23,534 nucleotides of DNA from positions 1 to 23,534 of the forward strand of contig CAYVES010000021.1 of NCBI GenBank assembly GCA_964449845.1, written 5' to 3'. The stretch is from SOKG01 sp964449845. Its GTDB lineage: Bacteria > Chloroflexota > Dehalococcoidia > SZUA-161. The position numbers were made by a program, and so were the translations under genes. Positions within the stretch are counted from its first letter, which is position 1; each line of letters opens with the position of its first letter. This document shows, in pieces, positions 14,729 to 21,654 of this stretch. Under the pieces are notes generated by a model that worked only from the letters and a program-made list of their open reading frames with translations, did not search any database and was not told the DNA's origin.

Positions 14729-14766
14729 CAAAGCCGTCAGATTTTGATTACAGGGCGTCTGACAGG
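14729..14766 (+). repeat. Dispersed hairpin repeat, copy 3 of 3
   Basis: The sequence shares GTCAGATTTTGATTACAGGG and CGTCTGACA with the copies at 6428 and 6802. The outer pair GTCAGA/TCTGAC is complete in this copy. Confidence 0.65.
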
Positions 14767-15611
14767 ACTTTATGTCTACTTCCGCATTATTTGAAGTCGC
14801 CAGCACCGCTCTACAGGTGCAATACACCACCGCGGTGAACCTAGAAGCTCCGATCTCAGAAAACAGACAGCCAAGATGCCAAGACTCCACTCCGGAGAAC
14901 CACAAGCCAAGCGGCGCATTCGCGGCATCAATCAATATGGCATCCAGAGGATGCTGAAGAGGTTGAGCAGATTTGAGCATGGTGCTCAGACACAAGAAGT
15001 GTCACTCTTGATGATTGCCTGAAGCACTACCGAGACTTCGAGGCGTAATGTGTCCTTACCTCCGGGTTTTGGTGTGACCTCAACGAATCAGAATCTAGGG
15101 TCCCATTCCGCACGCAAAGGGGGGGCCAAACTCTCCCTACCCATCACCCCACCATCCCCCTTAGACCTCAACATGCCAAGCCTTGAGCCTTGCCCCAAAC
15201 ATCGCCCGCTATGGTCAAAAAAGCACCCCCATAAACTACCCTTACCAACTCCCGATTCAAGCCAAACAAGTCTTCCCCACAGCTTCCACAATGCTTTACC
15301 ACTAGCGCTCATACTTTTCCCCAAGGGTTTCGCTCACAAATGCCCTAGAACTCAGCAAACCTTTTCAGAGCCTTGCTGCCATCCCACGACTGTCTACACC
15401 CCCGGTAAATGCTAATTCCAGCCCCCAGCTTAGAGCCAAATACAGTAGCCCATTTGCACAGTTACCAACCCACTTTGGCCCGCTATTGCATTATCACATT
15501 TGCCATGAACTCTATCTTACCTTCAATGCGCTAACAGTCTCTGTTACAAAGCAATGGTGCAAGACATTTTTACCACCTCATAGACTTACTACCGCTCTGT
15601 TTCCGACCCTC

Positions 15612-15917
15612 TCACCTTATGTTGCAAGCTTTATTTGCACTGTCAACTAGTGCTGGACAATATCGTAAAGCTTGAAGCTTACGTTCAGCCAGAGCATACC
15701 CGGACACCGCTGAGAACACACAATCGCGCCATGCCATATTGTGAAGAATAACGGCCTGTTCCTTGCCCTTCTTTTCGGAAGCACTATAGTTGAGCTTACC
15801 GCACATTTCCTGGCCCAGTTCCAACAAAACACTAAGAGGTCTGACTCCAAATCCACTGATTTCATTCAGCAGAGCGTGATAACGGTTGTCCGCTATGCCA
15901 GACGCCTTTCGAGAAGT
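15612..15917 (-). pseudogene. Possible decayed protein fragment
   Basis: On the minus strand a frame of about 100 codons is open between stops. It reads NEISGFGVRPLSVLLELGQE in its first half and AVILHNMAWRDCVFSAVSG later. The amino-acid mix is protein-like and helical, but no ATG or ribosome binding site is found, and the only early starts are TTG codons near 15825. It may be the remnant of a gene. I do not recognise the family. Confidence 0.25.
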
Positions 15918-15936
15918 TTATTGGACTTTACAGCGG

Positions 15937-15945
15937 TGATATAAT
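15937..15945 (+). promoter_or_regulatory. Extended -10 promoter element before the ASCH-domain gene
   Basis: TGATATAAT is a perfect TATAAT with a TGn extension, 20 bases before the ATG at 15965. The -35 region (TTTATT at 15917-15922, 17-bp spacer) is poor, as is often the case with extended -10 promoters. Confidence 0.5.
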
Positions 15946-15964
15946 GTTGGGAAAAGGAGGCAAA

Positions 15965-16825
15965 ATGCTGGAAATGAAGGTTACTACCATCAAGAAAGCG
16001 AAGGCGTCTATCGAAGATGAGAGAACAAGGAGCAGAAAACGGAGGAAAAAATCTCCGATAATAGAAGCGTATGAAGAACATCTGAAGAAACTGGAACGTG
16101 GAAGGGCGATAGGATTCACGCTTAAAGAAGGTGAGAAGTTTCAGACTATAAAGTACAGGCTCAACAATGCTGCCAAATCGCTGGGCATGAAGAACCTGAA
16201 GATAGAACGTGCCGGCAACAAGGTCATCTTCTACAAAGAGGTAAGACCCCGCACGAGGAAAGCAGTGCAACGTACAGAGGACGCTTGGCCAGTCCAGGAC
16301 GAGACTAGAGAAGAACAGTACCTATACGATTCCGAATATGAACCGGAACCCAAGTCTGAACTCGCATCCCCAGACGCACCTACCATTCAACCTGCGTTTG
16401 CCCTTACACCAATACAGGGCTTGGCGGATACGCCGACGCCGACTTCGACACCCGGACAAGAAGAGGAGCTTTTGACACTCGATTTCGATGAAGAGTGGGA
16501 AGTCCCAATGATACACGGGTACAAAACATGTGAAGCTAGATTAGAGAAGTACGCTGGCAATACTTTTGAGGCTTTCGGTCATCAGTTTGCTATCACGAAG
16601 GTAGAACACCTGCCTTTGGGCCACATCGCACAGAAGTGGTTCAGGCAGCATGGCCTTTTCAGCCCTAGAGAATTCCAAGAGGTTTGGAAACAGCGCTATA
16701 AAGGAGTGTTTGACCCAGAGCAGATGGCCCGGTTGCACCACTTCAGCAGAGGGTTTGAACCGCCAATTGAGCCGCCGATTGAACTGGATTCTGACGCATA
16801 CCCTGAGCCGGAAGTTCACGATTGA
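15965..16825 (+). CDS. Two-domain protein: basic N-terminal domain plus C-terminal ASCH-like domain
   Basis: With the ATG at 15965 (AGGAGG four bases upstream) the protein has 286 residues. Residues about 1-95 are very basic (RTRSRKRRKKSP) and contain a helical segment ending in RLNNAAKSLGMKNLKIERAG, which resembles a small nucleic-acid-binding fold. Residues about 95-175 are a low-complexity acidic and Pro/Thr linker. Residues about 185-265 resemble an ASCH domain: the KTCEAR start, FAITKVEHLPLGHIAQKW, the LFSPREFQEVWK helix, and FDPEQMARLHHF. ASCH domains are PUA-like beta-barrels that bind RNA or modified nucleotides. The tail is acidic and Pro-rich. The domain calls come from pattern recognition by eye. 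The gene stands alone, between the skewed non-coding tract and a MITE, which suggests acquired DNA. Confidence 0.72.
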   Translation: MLEMKVTTIKKAKASIEDERTRSRKRRKKSPIIEAYEEHLKKLERGRAIGFTLKEGEKFQTIKYRLNNAAKSLGMKNLKIERAGNKVIFYKEVRPRTRKAVQRTEDAWPVQDETREEQYLYDSEYEPEPKSELASPDAPTIQPAFALTPIQGLADTPTPTSTPGQEEELLTLDFDEEWEVPMIHGYKTCEARLEKYAGNTFEAFGHQFAITKVEHLPLGHIAQKWFRQHGLFSPREFQEVWKQRYKGVFDPEQMARLHHFSRGFEPPIEPPIELDSDAYPEPEVHD

Positions 16826-17178
16826 CTGAGCGGCCCTGTATTGAGACAGACGGGGGCTTCGTGTAGGTTTAGCCCAAGAGGGGGGACAGACGAGACATCG
16901 GGTATCAGCCAGCTATCAAGGGAACCTCTGAATAGGTGATAACTTCAGTGGTAAATTGTATAACGGCTTTAAAATCCCCCTTTAATCCCCCTTTTCAAAA
17001 GGGGGAAATAGGGGGATTCAATGACTAATAGCGGTTAATCAGAGGTTCTCAAGGTAAAATCGGGCCTGGCAAACGCCCTGCTAGTCATGAAGTGCTAGGC
17101 AACAGCTGCAAATGCTAAGCAACTCTGCCTCAAAACGCCTAGCCACCCGCTTCGCTTATTATGTAAAACAACGCGACC
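16826..17178. other. Gene-free stretch carrying the MITE
   Basis: Apart from the 129-bp MITE at 16921-17049 I see nothing coding in these bases. A short direct repetition, CTAGTCATGAAGTGCTAGGC and AATGCTAAGC, lies just after the MITE. The tRNA promoter begins at 17179. Confidence 0.5.
16921..17049. mobile_element. MITE-like element with 4-bp target-site duplication
   Basis: The ends are GGAACCTCTGA (16921-16931) and TCAGAGGTTCT (17039-17049), inverted with one mismatch in 11. The element is flanked on both sides by CAAG (16917-16920 and 17050-17053), a direct duplication as expected from transposition. Its 129 bp encode nothing. The core is a hairpin from AATCCCCC (16973-16980) to GGGGGATT (17011-17018). 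A small size, terminal inverted repeats, a target duplication and no transposase define a MITE. The terminal sequence looks to me like IS5-group ends, but that is from memory and unverified. Confidence 0.72.
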
Positions 17179-17207
17179 TTGCACCACATGACCCTAGCTG
17201 TTATAAT
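17179..17207 (+). promoter_or_regulatory. Predicted promoter of the tRNA-Gln/tRNA-Glu pair
   Basis: TTGCAC (17179-17184), a 17-bp spacer and a perfect TATAAT (17202-17207). Transcription would begin about 17 bases before tRNA-Gln. Confidence 0.65.
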
Positions 17208-17231
17208 AGCTTCGACTCAGCTTCAAGATGG

Positions 17232-17302
17232 TGGGGATTGGTCTAGCGGTAGGACAACGGACTCTGGATCCGTGGGCCCAGGTTCGAATCCTGGATCCCC
17301 AG
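17232..17302 (+). tRNA. tRNA-Gln (anticodon CUG)
   Basis: A full cloverleaf can be drawn. The acceptor TGGGGAT pairs with ATCCCCA with no mismatch. The D arm is GTCTAGCGGTAGGAC. The anticodon stem ACGGA/TCCGT encloses loop CTCTGGA, giving CUG, which reads CAG. The T arm CCAGG-TTCGAAT-CCTGG is perfect. The discriminator is G, and CCA is not encoded. The weak U1-A72 acceptor pair is typical of tRNA-Gln recognised by GlnRS. It fits the glnS gene in this window. Confidence 0.95.
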
Positions 17303-17330
17303 CTTTTCCTACTTCGGGCAGTGTAAGAAT

Positions 17331-17407
17331 GGCGCATTCGTCTAGCGGCCCAGGACACCGCCCTCTCAAGGCGGAGATCAGGGGTTCGAATCCCCTATGC
17401 GCTACCA
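17331..17407 (+). tRNA. tRNA-Glu (anticodon CUC)
   Basis: The acceptor GGCGCAT pairs with ATGCGCT, with one G-U pair. The anticodon stem CCGCC/GGCGG encloses loop CTCTCAA, giving CUC, which reads GAG. The T arm AGGGG-TTCGAAT-CCCCT is perfect. Discriminator A is followed by an encoded CCA, unlike the tRNA-Gln 28 bp upstream. Both are likely on one transcript. Confidence 0.95.
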
Positions 17408-17427
17408 ATAATTGAATAAGGTGAGAT

Positions 17428-17739
17428 ATGAGCGACATATTGGACGAAGCTGCTGCCGTGGTGCAGTGCAAGGAGTGCCCCTGGTATAAATCCTGCGTAA
17501 TGCCGATGAGGTTCAGCGTGGACGACATCAGAAGGCAGTTGCCAAGTTCGTCCTTCGGTGGCGATGATGCCACCATGTCCAGGTATTTTGCTGAACTCGC
17601 GGCAGCGACGCAGAACTTTCTCCTCGAGGGCTGCCCCGTCTTCATCCAAAGGCTAAGGGCCAGCCCCAAACTTGCAGAGCGGATCAAGAAGATGATGCAG
17701 GATTGGGGAGCGGAAGAAGAGCCCGGCTCCCAGACCTAA
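17428..17739 (+). CDS. Small Cys-containing hypothetical protein (103 aa)
   Basis: I do not recognise a family. The N-terminal part has CKECPWYKSC at about residues 14-23, a four-residue-spaced Cys cluster (CxxC then C) with a later Cys in EGCPVF near residue 68. These could form a metal or Fe-S site. The rest looks helical (SRYFAELAAATQNFLLEG, RIKKMMQDWG). An AAGGTGAG ribosome binding site lies directly before the ATG. The gene starts 20 bp after tRNA-Glu and may share its transcript. Confidence 0.72.
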   Translation: MSDILDEAAAVVQCKECPWYKSCVMPMRFSVDDIRRQLPSSSFGGDDATMSRYFAELAAATQNFLLEGCPVFIQRLRASPKLAERIKKMMQDWGAEEEPGSQT

Positions 17740-17841
17740 GGCTCTTATTCCTGCCGATTCTGCCAGGCCCTCGGGCGCAGAACTGTGTCAGCCCTTTATA
17801 GCCACCTCCCCCCACCCAAATTCTTCCCGATATTGCCGACA

Positions 17842-17850
17842 TGATATAAT
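17842..17850 (+). promoter_or_regulatory. Extended -10 promoter element of the ABC transporter genes
   Basis: TGATATAAT is a perfect TATAAT with a TGn extension, identical to the element before the ASCH-domain gene. No good -35 is seen. The leader to the ATG at 17885 would be about 28 bases. Confidence 0.55.
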
Positions 17851-17884
17851 AGAGTTCACCACCGCGCCCAAGGATAGGAGCTCC

Positions 17885-18574
17885 ATGATCGAACTGCACG
17901 ATGTCTGGCGGCTGTACCGCATGGGAGGAGAGAGTATCAACGCCCTGGCTGGCATCGACCTGAAGGTCAGCCAGGGGGAATTTGTAGCCATCGTCGGCCC
18001 CTCGGGATCGGGCAAGAGCACTCTGCTTAACATTATCGGAGGCCTCGATGCCCCCACCATGGGGAGAATCGAAGTCGATGGGCAGGACCTGAGCAAAGCC
18101 AGCGACAGAGAGCTCTCTCTATACCGCAACAAGAAGGTAGGCTTCATTTTTCAAACCTTCAATCTGCAACCCACCTATACTGCCCTGGAAAATGTGTCTC
18201 TACCCCTGGTGTTTGCCAAAGTCCCTTTATGGAGGCGCAAGCGGATAGCCAGGGAGGTCATGGAAACAGTAGAGCTATCAGACCGACTAAGGCATAAGCC
18301 GAATCAGCTTTCAGGGGGAGAGAGACAGCGGGTTGCCATCGCCCGTGCCCTGGTAAACGACCCCAAGATCCTGCTCGCCGACGAGCCCACGGGAAACCTA
18401 GACAGCAAGAGCGGCGAACAAATCATGGAACTCTTGACCCGTATGAATAAGGAGAGAGGGATAATTCTTCTGCTGGTTACCCATGATCTGAAAACCGCGG
18501 GCTACGCTGATCGCATGCTGCGCATGCTCGATGGCCAGATAGCCGAGGCTGTTGATAGAAGGCAAGCGCTGTGA
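17885..18574 (+). CDS. ABC transporter ATP-binding protein, MacB/LolD type
   Basis: The 229-residue protein has all ABC ATPase motifs: Walker A GPSGSGKST (38-46), the Q-loop in FIFQTFNLQPTYTALENV, signature LSGGERQRVAIARAL (about 140-154), Walker B ILLADEPTG, and the switch His in LLVTHD. FNLQPTYTALENVSLPL is characteristic of the LolD/MacB/FtsE-like group, which power mechanotransmission-type exporters and not importers. The ATG at 17885 has AGGAG eight bases upstream. The stop overlaps the permease start by four bases (GTGA), so the two are translationally coupled. Without a periplasmic adaptor in view, the substrate (lipoprotein, peptide or antibiotic) cannot be named. Confidence 0.94.
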   Translation: MIELHDVWRLYRMGGESINALAGIDLKVSQGEFVAIVGPSGSGKSTLLNIIGGLDAPTMGRIEVDGQDLSKASDRELSLYRNKKVGFIFQTFNLQPTYTALENVSLPLVFAKVPLWRRKRIAREVMETVELSDRLRHKPNQLSGGERQRVAIARALVNDPKILLADEPTGNLDSKSGEQIMELLTRMNKERGIILLLVTHDLKTAGYADRMLRMLDGQIAEAVDRRQAL

Positions 18575-19878
18575 GCTTATTAGACCTTCTACGCACCGCC
18601 TTTTCCAACCTGCGGCGCAGGAAGCTGCGCAGTTTTCTGACCATCTTCGCTGTCGTCATCGGAGCATCCCTGGTGTCACTGCTGGTCTCACTGGGAATCG
18701 GCGCGCAGCAATTTCTCACCGCCCAGATCAAGGCCATGATGCCCCCTGATGTAGTGACGGTTGCCTCCGACCCCAACCGTTTTGAGATAGGTGTCGGCGG
18801 CATAGGCTTCGGCGGTAATCCACAGGAAGTATCCGATGACGAAGACAGCCCTCTTTCGCTGGAGCCGTTGACGCTGCAAGATATCGAGGCTGTTCGGGCG
18901 CTTGAACACGTCGAGAGGATAGACCCGCGCGTAACACTAAGGGCAGAGTCGGTCAAATTGCAGGGTTCAGACAAGAGTTTCCGAACCAGCCTCAGGGCCA
19001 TGCCACAGTATCAGGTCGAAAGTACGGATCTTGTGGCGGGAAGGTATCTCACAGAGCAGTCTCGGTGGGAGTGCATCATTGCCAATCAGTACCTCGACTC
19101 CTTTGGTTTAGAGCAGCCGGAGGATGCTCTAGGTCGGGATGTAATAATACGAGTCAGGCAGTGGAGTAGCTTCATCGGGCTTCCCAGCGAAACAAAGGAC
19201 TACAACTTTGAGATAGTAGGAGTAACTGAGAAAACGCTGAGATCAACTCAGATTATAATCTCCATCGAGGACGGCAAGGAATTGTCCCGCTTTTGGGCGG
19301 ATAACCCCGACTGGTATACCGATGATATACCTCCCGCCATTCTGCAAGTAAAGCTCGAGGACAGCCAGTATGCTGACCAGGTGGCTCAGGCAGTTGAAGA
19401 CCTCGGTCTGGGGGCGATTACGTCCAAAGAGGTGTTGGGGCTTATTGGCACCATCTTTATTATCATTCAAGCAGTTCTCAGCGCCTTCGGGCTGATCGCG
19501 TTGGGAGTCGCCTCATTGGGGGTTATCAACACATTGATTATGGCTATCTACGAGCGCACCAGGGAGATCGGGGTGATGAAGGCAGTGGGGGCGTCCAGAA
19601 GTACAATTCGTCTGCTGTTCACAACGGAAGGGATGATCATCGGTTTTCTAGGAGGAGCTATTGGCGTGGGCATCGGCTACGCCCTTGGCCTTGCCATCAA
19701 CCGTATTTCCCACGCCACCTTCCTCAAGGATTTCCAGACCTTTAATATCTCCGCATTCCCGTGGTGGCTGATGGTGGGGGTCATCGCTCTAAGTACCATA
19801 ATCGCTCTCGCGGCTGCGCTTTATCCAGCCCATCGAGCTTCCAGGCTCGACCCCATCGAGGCATTGAGATACGAATAA
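18571..19878 (+). CDS. ABC transporter permease, MacB/FtsX type
   Basis: The 435-residue protein has the FtsX/MacB layout. A first transmembrane helix (LRSFLTIFAVVIGASLVSLLVSL, about residues 17-39) is followed by a large periplasmic MacB_PCD domain (about 45-290). Three helices close the protein: IGTIFIIIQAVLSAFGLIALGVASLGVINT, GMIIGFLGGAIGVGIGYALG and WWLMVGVIALSTIIALAAALYPA. The conserved YERTREIGVMKAVGASRSTI cytoplasmic loop and the terminal RLDPIEALRYE are family hallmarks. It starts with GTG overlapping the ATPase stop. Together they should form a homodimeric exporter complex with two of each subunit. Confidence 0.94.
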   Translation: MSLLDLLRTAFSNLRRRKLRSFLTIFAVVIGASLVSLLVSLGIGAQQFLTAQIKAMMPPDVVTVASDPNRFEIGVGGIGFGGNPQEVSDDEDSPLSLEPLTLQDIEAVRALEHVERIDPRVTLRAESVKLQGSDKSFRTSLRAMPQYQVESTDLVAGRYLTEQSRWECIIANQYLDSFGLEQPEDALGRDVIIRVRQWSSFIGLPSETKDYNFEIVGVTEKTLRSTQIIISIEDGKELSRFWADNPDWYTDDIPPAILQVKLEDSQYADQVAQAVEDLGLGAITSKEVLGLIGTIFIIIQAVLSAFGLIALGVASLGVINTLIMAIYERTREIGVMKAVGASRSTIRLLFTTEGMIIGFLGGAIGVGIGYALGLAINRISHATFLKDFQTFNISAFPWWLMVGVIALSTIIALAAALYPAHRASRLDPIEALRYE

Positions 19879-19982
19879 AACCTATATGGCTGCTGCACCG
19901 TATGATTAGACCTTTCCACCAATCTAATAAAGGAGGGGCTTTCTCAGGTTAGCAAATACCATCAACCAACCAGGAGAGTGAG

Positions 19983-20447
19983 TTGAGCCCAGAAAGAGAA
20001 GATCAGGCACCGATGGTGCTAAAACCCATCGCCACCGTCAAAAACAGCGTCAGGGAGACAGGAAAGCGCGGCTGGGCCGAGGTAGTGTCCGAGCTTGTGT
20101 TCGATCCCAGCTTCGAGGATGCTATAGATGGCTTAGAGGATTTCTCCCACATAGTAGTGCTTTTCTGGATGCATCGGTCCCCCGCTTGGGAACGTTCTAT
20201 GTCCAAGACTCACCCACAAACGAGGCCGGACCTGCCTCTGGTTGGGGTGTTAGCCACCCGCAGTCCAGTCAGGCCCAACCCATTGGGGATGAGAGTGGTG
20301 AGGCTCCTGGAACGAAGAGGTAATCTGCTCAAGGTTATTGGGCTCGATGCCATTGATGGCACACCGGTGGTGGATATCAAGCCCTATCTTCCCAGGGACT
20401 GGGCCGCCCAAGCCAGAGTGCCCGATTGGGTACGCAAATTGGGTTAA
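19983..20447 (+). CDS. trmO: tRNA (t6A37) N6-methyltransferase TrmO (TsaA/YaeB family)
   Basis: The 154-residue protein matches the TsaA/TrmO family, whose E. coli member uses SAM to methylate the N6 atom of t6A37 in tRNA-Thr. Signatures are KPIATVKNSV near the start, GLEDFSHIVVLFWMHR (about 51-66), GVLATRSPVRPNPLGMRVVRLL (about 82-103) and LDAIDGTPVVDIKPYLP. The E. coli protein carries an extra C-terminal domain which is absent here, as in many short homologues. The start is a TTG at 19983 with GGAGAG four bases upstream. An ATG at 20013 is an alternative and loses ten poorly conserved residues. Confidence 0.85.
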   Translation: MSPEREDQAPMVLKPIATVKNSVRETGKRGWAEVVSELVFDPSFEDAIDGLEDFSHIVVLFWMHRSPAWERSMSKTHPQTRPDLPLVGVLATRSPVRPNPLGMRVVRLLERRGNLLKVIGLDAIDGTPVVDIKPYLPRDWAAQARVPDWVRKLG

Positions 20448-20472
20448 TTTGCTTCGACAAATGCAGTTTAAT

Positions 20473-20565
20473 CCGTTCGCCCTGAGCCAGTCGAAGGGCC
20501 ATCCATGGTTCGACAAGCTCACCATGAACGGCTGGGTAGGTCGCCCGACGTCGGGCGACCTACCC
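20473..20565. repeat. Composite repeat with a perfect 32-bp palindrome
   Basis: The first part is bounded by CCGTTC (20473-20478) and GAACGG (20526-20531), and contains TTCGCCCTGAGCC and GTTCGACAAGCTCACC. Such GCCCTGAG/TTCGAC-type sequences are widely dispersed in bacterial genomes. It is followed by a perfect palindrome at 20534-20565 with the 16-base arm GGGTAGGTCGCCCGAC. The palindrome may act as a transcription barrier between trmO and the glycosylase gene, though no U-tract follows. Confidence 0.8.
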
Positions 20566-20659
20566 TTGGTCAGACACACGCACTGTTTTCATCACTCGGC
20601 GGGGGGCAACGGCCCACGAGGGCTTACCTCGAAAGTGACTATCTAGGTTTAGCACGCTT

Positions 20660-21361
20660 ATGGCTAGTCTGGAATACCCAGGATCAGACGTTAGTAAAGG
20701 TAACGATCGCCCTCTAGGGCGACAACTAGCTGAGGTCTACCGTCTCCTCCTTAATCGCTACGGACCGCAGCACTGGTGGCCCGCAGATGACCCCTTCGAG
20801 GTTATCGTAGGCGCTATCCTCACGCAATCTGCGGCCTGGGGAAATGTGGAGAAGGCTATTCTCAACCTTAAACAGGCAGGAGCCTTAACCCCTGTCTCAC
20901 TTCGCAAGCTTCCCCTCAACGAACTCGCGGGACTCGTCTACCCAGCCGGTTACTACAATGCCAAGGCGTTAAAGATCAAATCGTTCGTCGAACACCTGTG
21001 GGATGCTCACCAGGATTCTCTGGAGAAACTGTTCTCCCTCGATGTTCCCAGCCTCCGTAGAGAGCTTCTCAGCATCCACGGCATAGGCCCGGAAACGGCA
21101 GACTCGATAATCCTCTATGCTGCACGGAAGCCGGTATTCGTTATCGACGCCTACACTAGACGCATACTCTCCCGACTTGGGCTCAGCCCACCACGAAACG
21201 ACTACTCCGCTTTCCAAGAGCTATTCATGGAAAACTTGCCCACCGAAGAGAAGCTGTTCAATGAATACCATGCTCTCCTCGTCCGCCATGGTAAGGAGGT
21301 ATGCAAGAAGGTACCTCTCTGTGATCGATGTTGCTTGGGAAGCATTTGCCTTTACCGCTAG
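20660..21361 (+). CDS. Endonuclease III-related DNA glycosylase, COG2231/MagIII-like
   Basis: The 233-residue protein is an HhH-GPD base-excision glycosylase. HWWPADDPFEVIVGAILTQS and YPAGYYNAKALKIK are characteristic of the COG2231 branch, which includes Helicobacter 3-methyladenine glycosylase MagIII. The helix-hairpin-helix is LLSIHGIGPETADSIILYA (about residues 136-154). The catalytic Asp is in VFVIDAYTRRI. The Lys that gives EndoIII its lyase activity is replaced (GPETAD), which points to a monofunctional glycosylase. C-terminal Cys residues in the pattern C-x5-C-x2-C-x5-C suggest a [4Fe-4S] cluster. The likely substrates are alkylated purines. The ATG at 20660 has no strong ribosome binding site, and the first 20 residues look unconserved. 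Confidence 0.88.
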   Translation: MASLEYPGSDVSKGNDRPLGRQLAEVYRLLLNRYGPQHWWPADDPFEVIVGAILTQSAAWGNVEKAILNLKQAGALTPVSLRKLPLNELAGLVYPAGYYNAKALKIKSFVEHLWDAHQDSLEKLFSLDVPSLRRELLSIHGIGPETADSIILYAARKPVFVIDAYTRRILSRLGLSPPRNDYSAFQELFMENLPTEEKLFNEYHALLVRHGKEVCKKVPLCDRCCLGSICLYR

Positions 21362-21453
21362 TGGGGGCTTCGCTCCCAGACCCCCATTGCAGCGAGCAAG
21401 CGGAATTGAGGAATTAGGCGGTGAATGAGCAGTAACTGCTCGGACAGTGTTGC

Positions 21454-21482
21454 TTGCATTCTGACAGAATTCGATGTATACT
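21454..21482 (+). promoter_or_regulatory. Predicted promoter of the thiamine operon
   Basis: TTGCAT (21454-21459), a 17-bp spacer and TATACT (21477-21482). Transcription would begin near 21489, just before the riboswitch. Confidence 0.6.
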
Positions 21483-21501
21483 TACATAAAACTGAATAGG
21501 G

Positions 21502-21590
21502 AACCGCTGGGGGAGCTCAGAGGCTGAGAGGTGGCGGCACCACCAACCCTTGGAACCTGATCTCGGTAATCCGAGCGTAGGAAAGCGGAT
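21502..21590 (+). promoter_or_regulatory. TPP riboswitch (thi box)
   Basis: The conserved thi-box segments are present in order: GGGGGAGCTC, CTGAGAGG, ACCCTTGGAACCTGATCT, CGGTAATCCGAGCGTAGGAAA. The closing stem P1 pairs CCGCT (21504-21508) with AGCGG (21584-21588). The aptamer binds thiamine pyrophosphate and here precedes thiC and thi4. An intrinsic terminator follows 20 bp later, so control is probably by premature termination when TPP is bound. Confidence 0.96.
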
Positions 21591-21606
21591 GCTACAGAGT
21601 AAGAGA

Positions 21607-21640
21607 GGCCGCGAACCTAGGTTCGTGGTCCTTCGTTTTT
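21607..21640 (+). terminator. Riboswitch-controlled intrinsic terminator
   Basis: A stem of 12 pairs with a single-base bulge (GGCCGCGAACC with GGTTCGTGGTCC, 21607-21631) is followed by TTCGTTTTT (21632-21640). The hairpin lies between the TPP aptamer and thiC. GAACCT inside the aptamer (21553-21558) can instead pair with AGGTTC of the terminator (21619-21624), a possible antiterminator; that pairing is inference. Confidence 0.72.
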
Positions 21641-21654
21641 CTGGGAGGATGGGA

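Larger units (their letters stand above)
14369..15936. other. 1.6-kb region without a convincing gene, with strong strand asymmetry
   Basis: No frame here has both a ribosome binding site and recognisable protein content. From 15181 to 15600 I count 146 C and 57 G on the plus strand, a GC skew near -0.44, while flanking genes are roughly balanced. Inside are small inverted repeats at 14525-14568 and 14619-14632, one copy of the dispersed hairpin repeat (14729-14766), and a start-less open frame on the minus strand (15612-15917). The stretch could be decayed mobile or phage DNA, or an untranslated RNA on the minus strand. I cannot decide between these. Confidence 0.5.

Noticed and set aside
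15088..15324. A 78-codon minus-strand open frame in the same tract
   Set aside because: It is Gly/Trp-rich as expected from G-rich DNA. No ribosome binding site or recognisable domain is present.
15050..15415. A 121-codon plus-strand open frame in the skewed tract
   Set aside because: Its Pro/Ser/Leu-rich composition follows from the C-rich DNA, it has no ribosome binding site, and it resembles no protein family.
17179..17415. Open frames across the two tRNA genes on both strands
   Set aside because: They are translations of tRNA sequence, a common false gene call.
21361..21400. Possible terminator after the glycosylase gene (GGGGG and CCCCC)
   Set aside because: The arms are imperfect and no T-tract follows.
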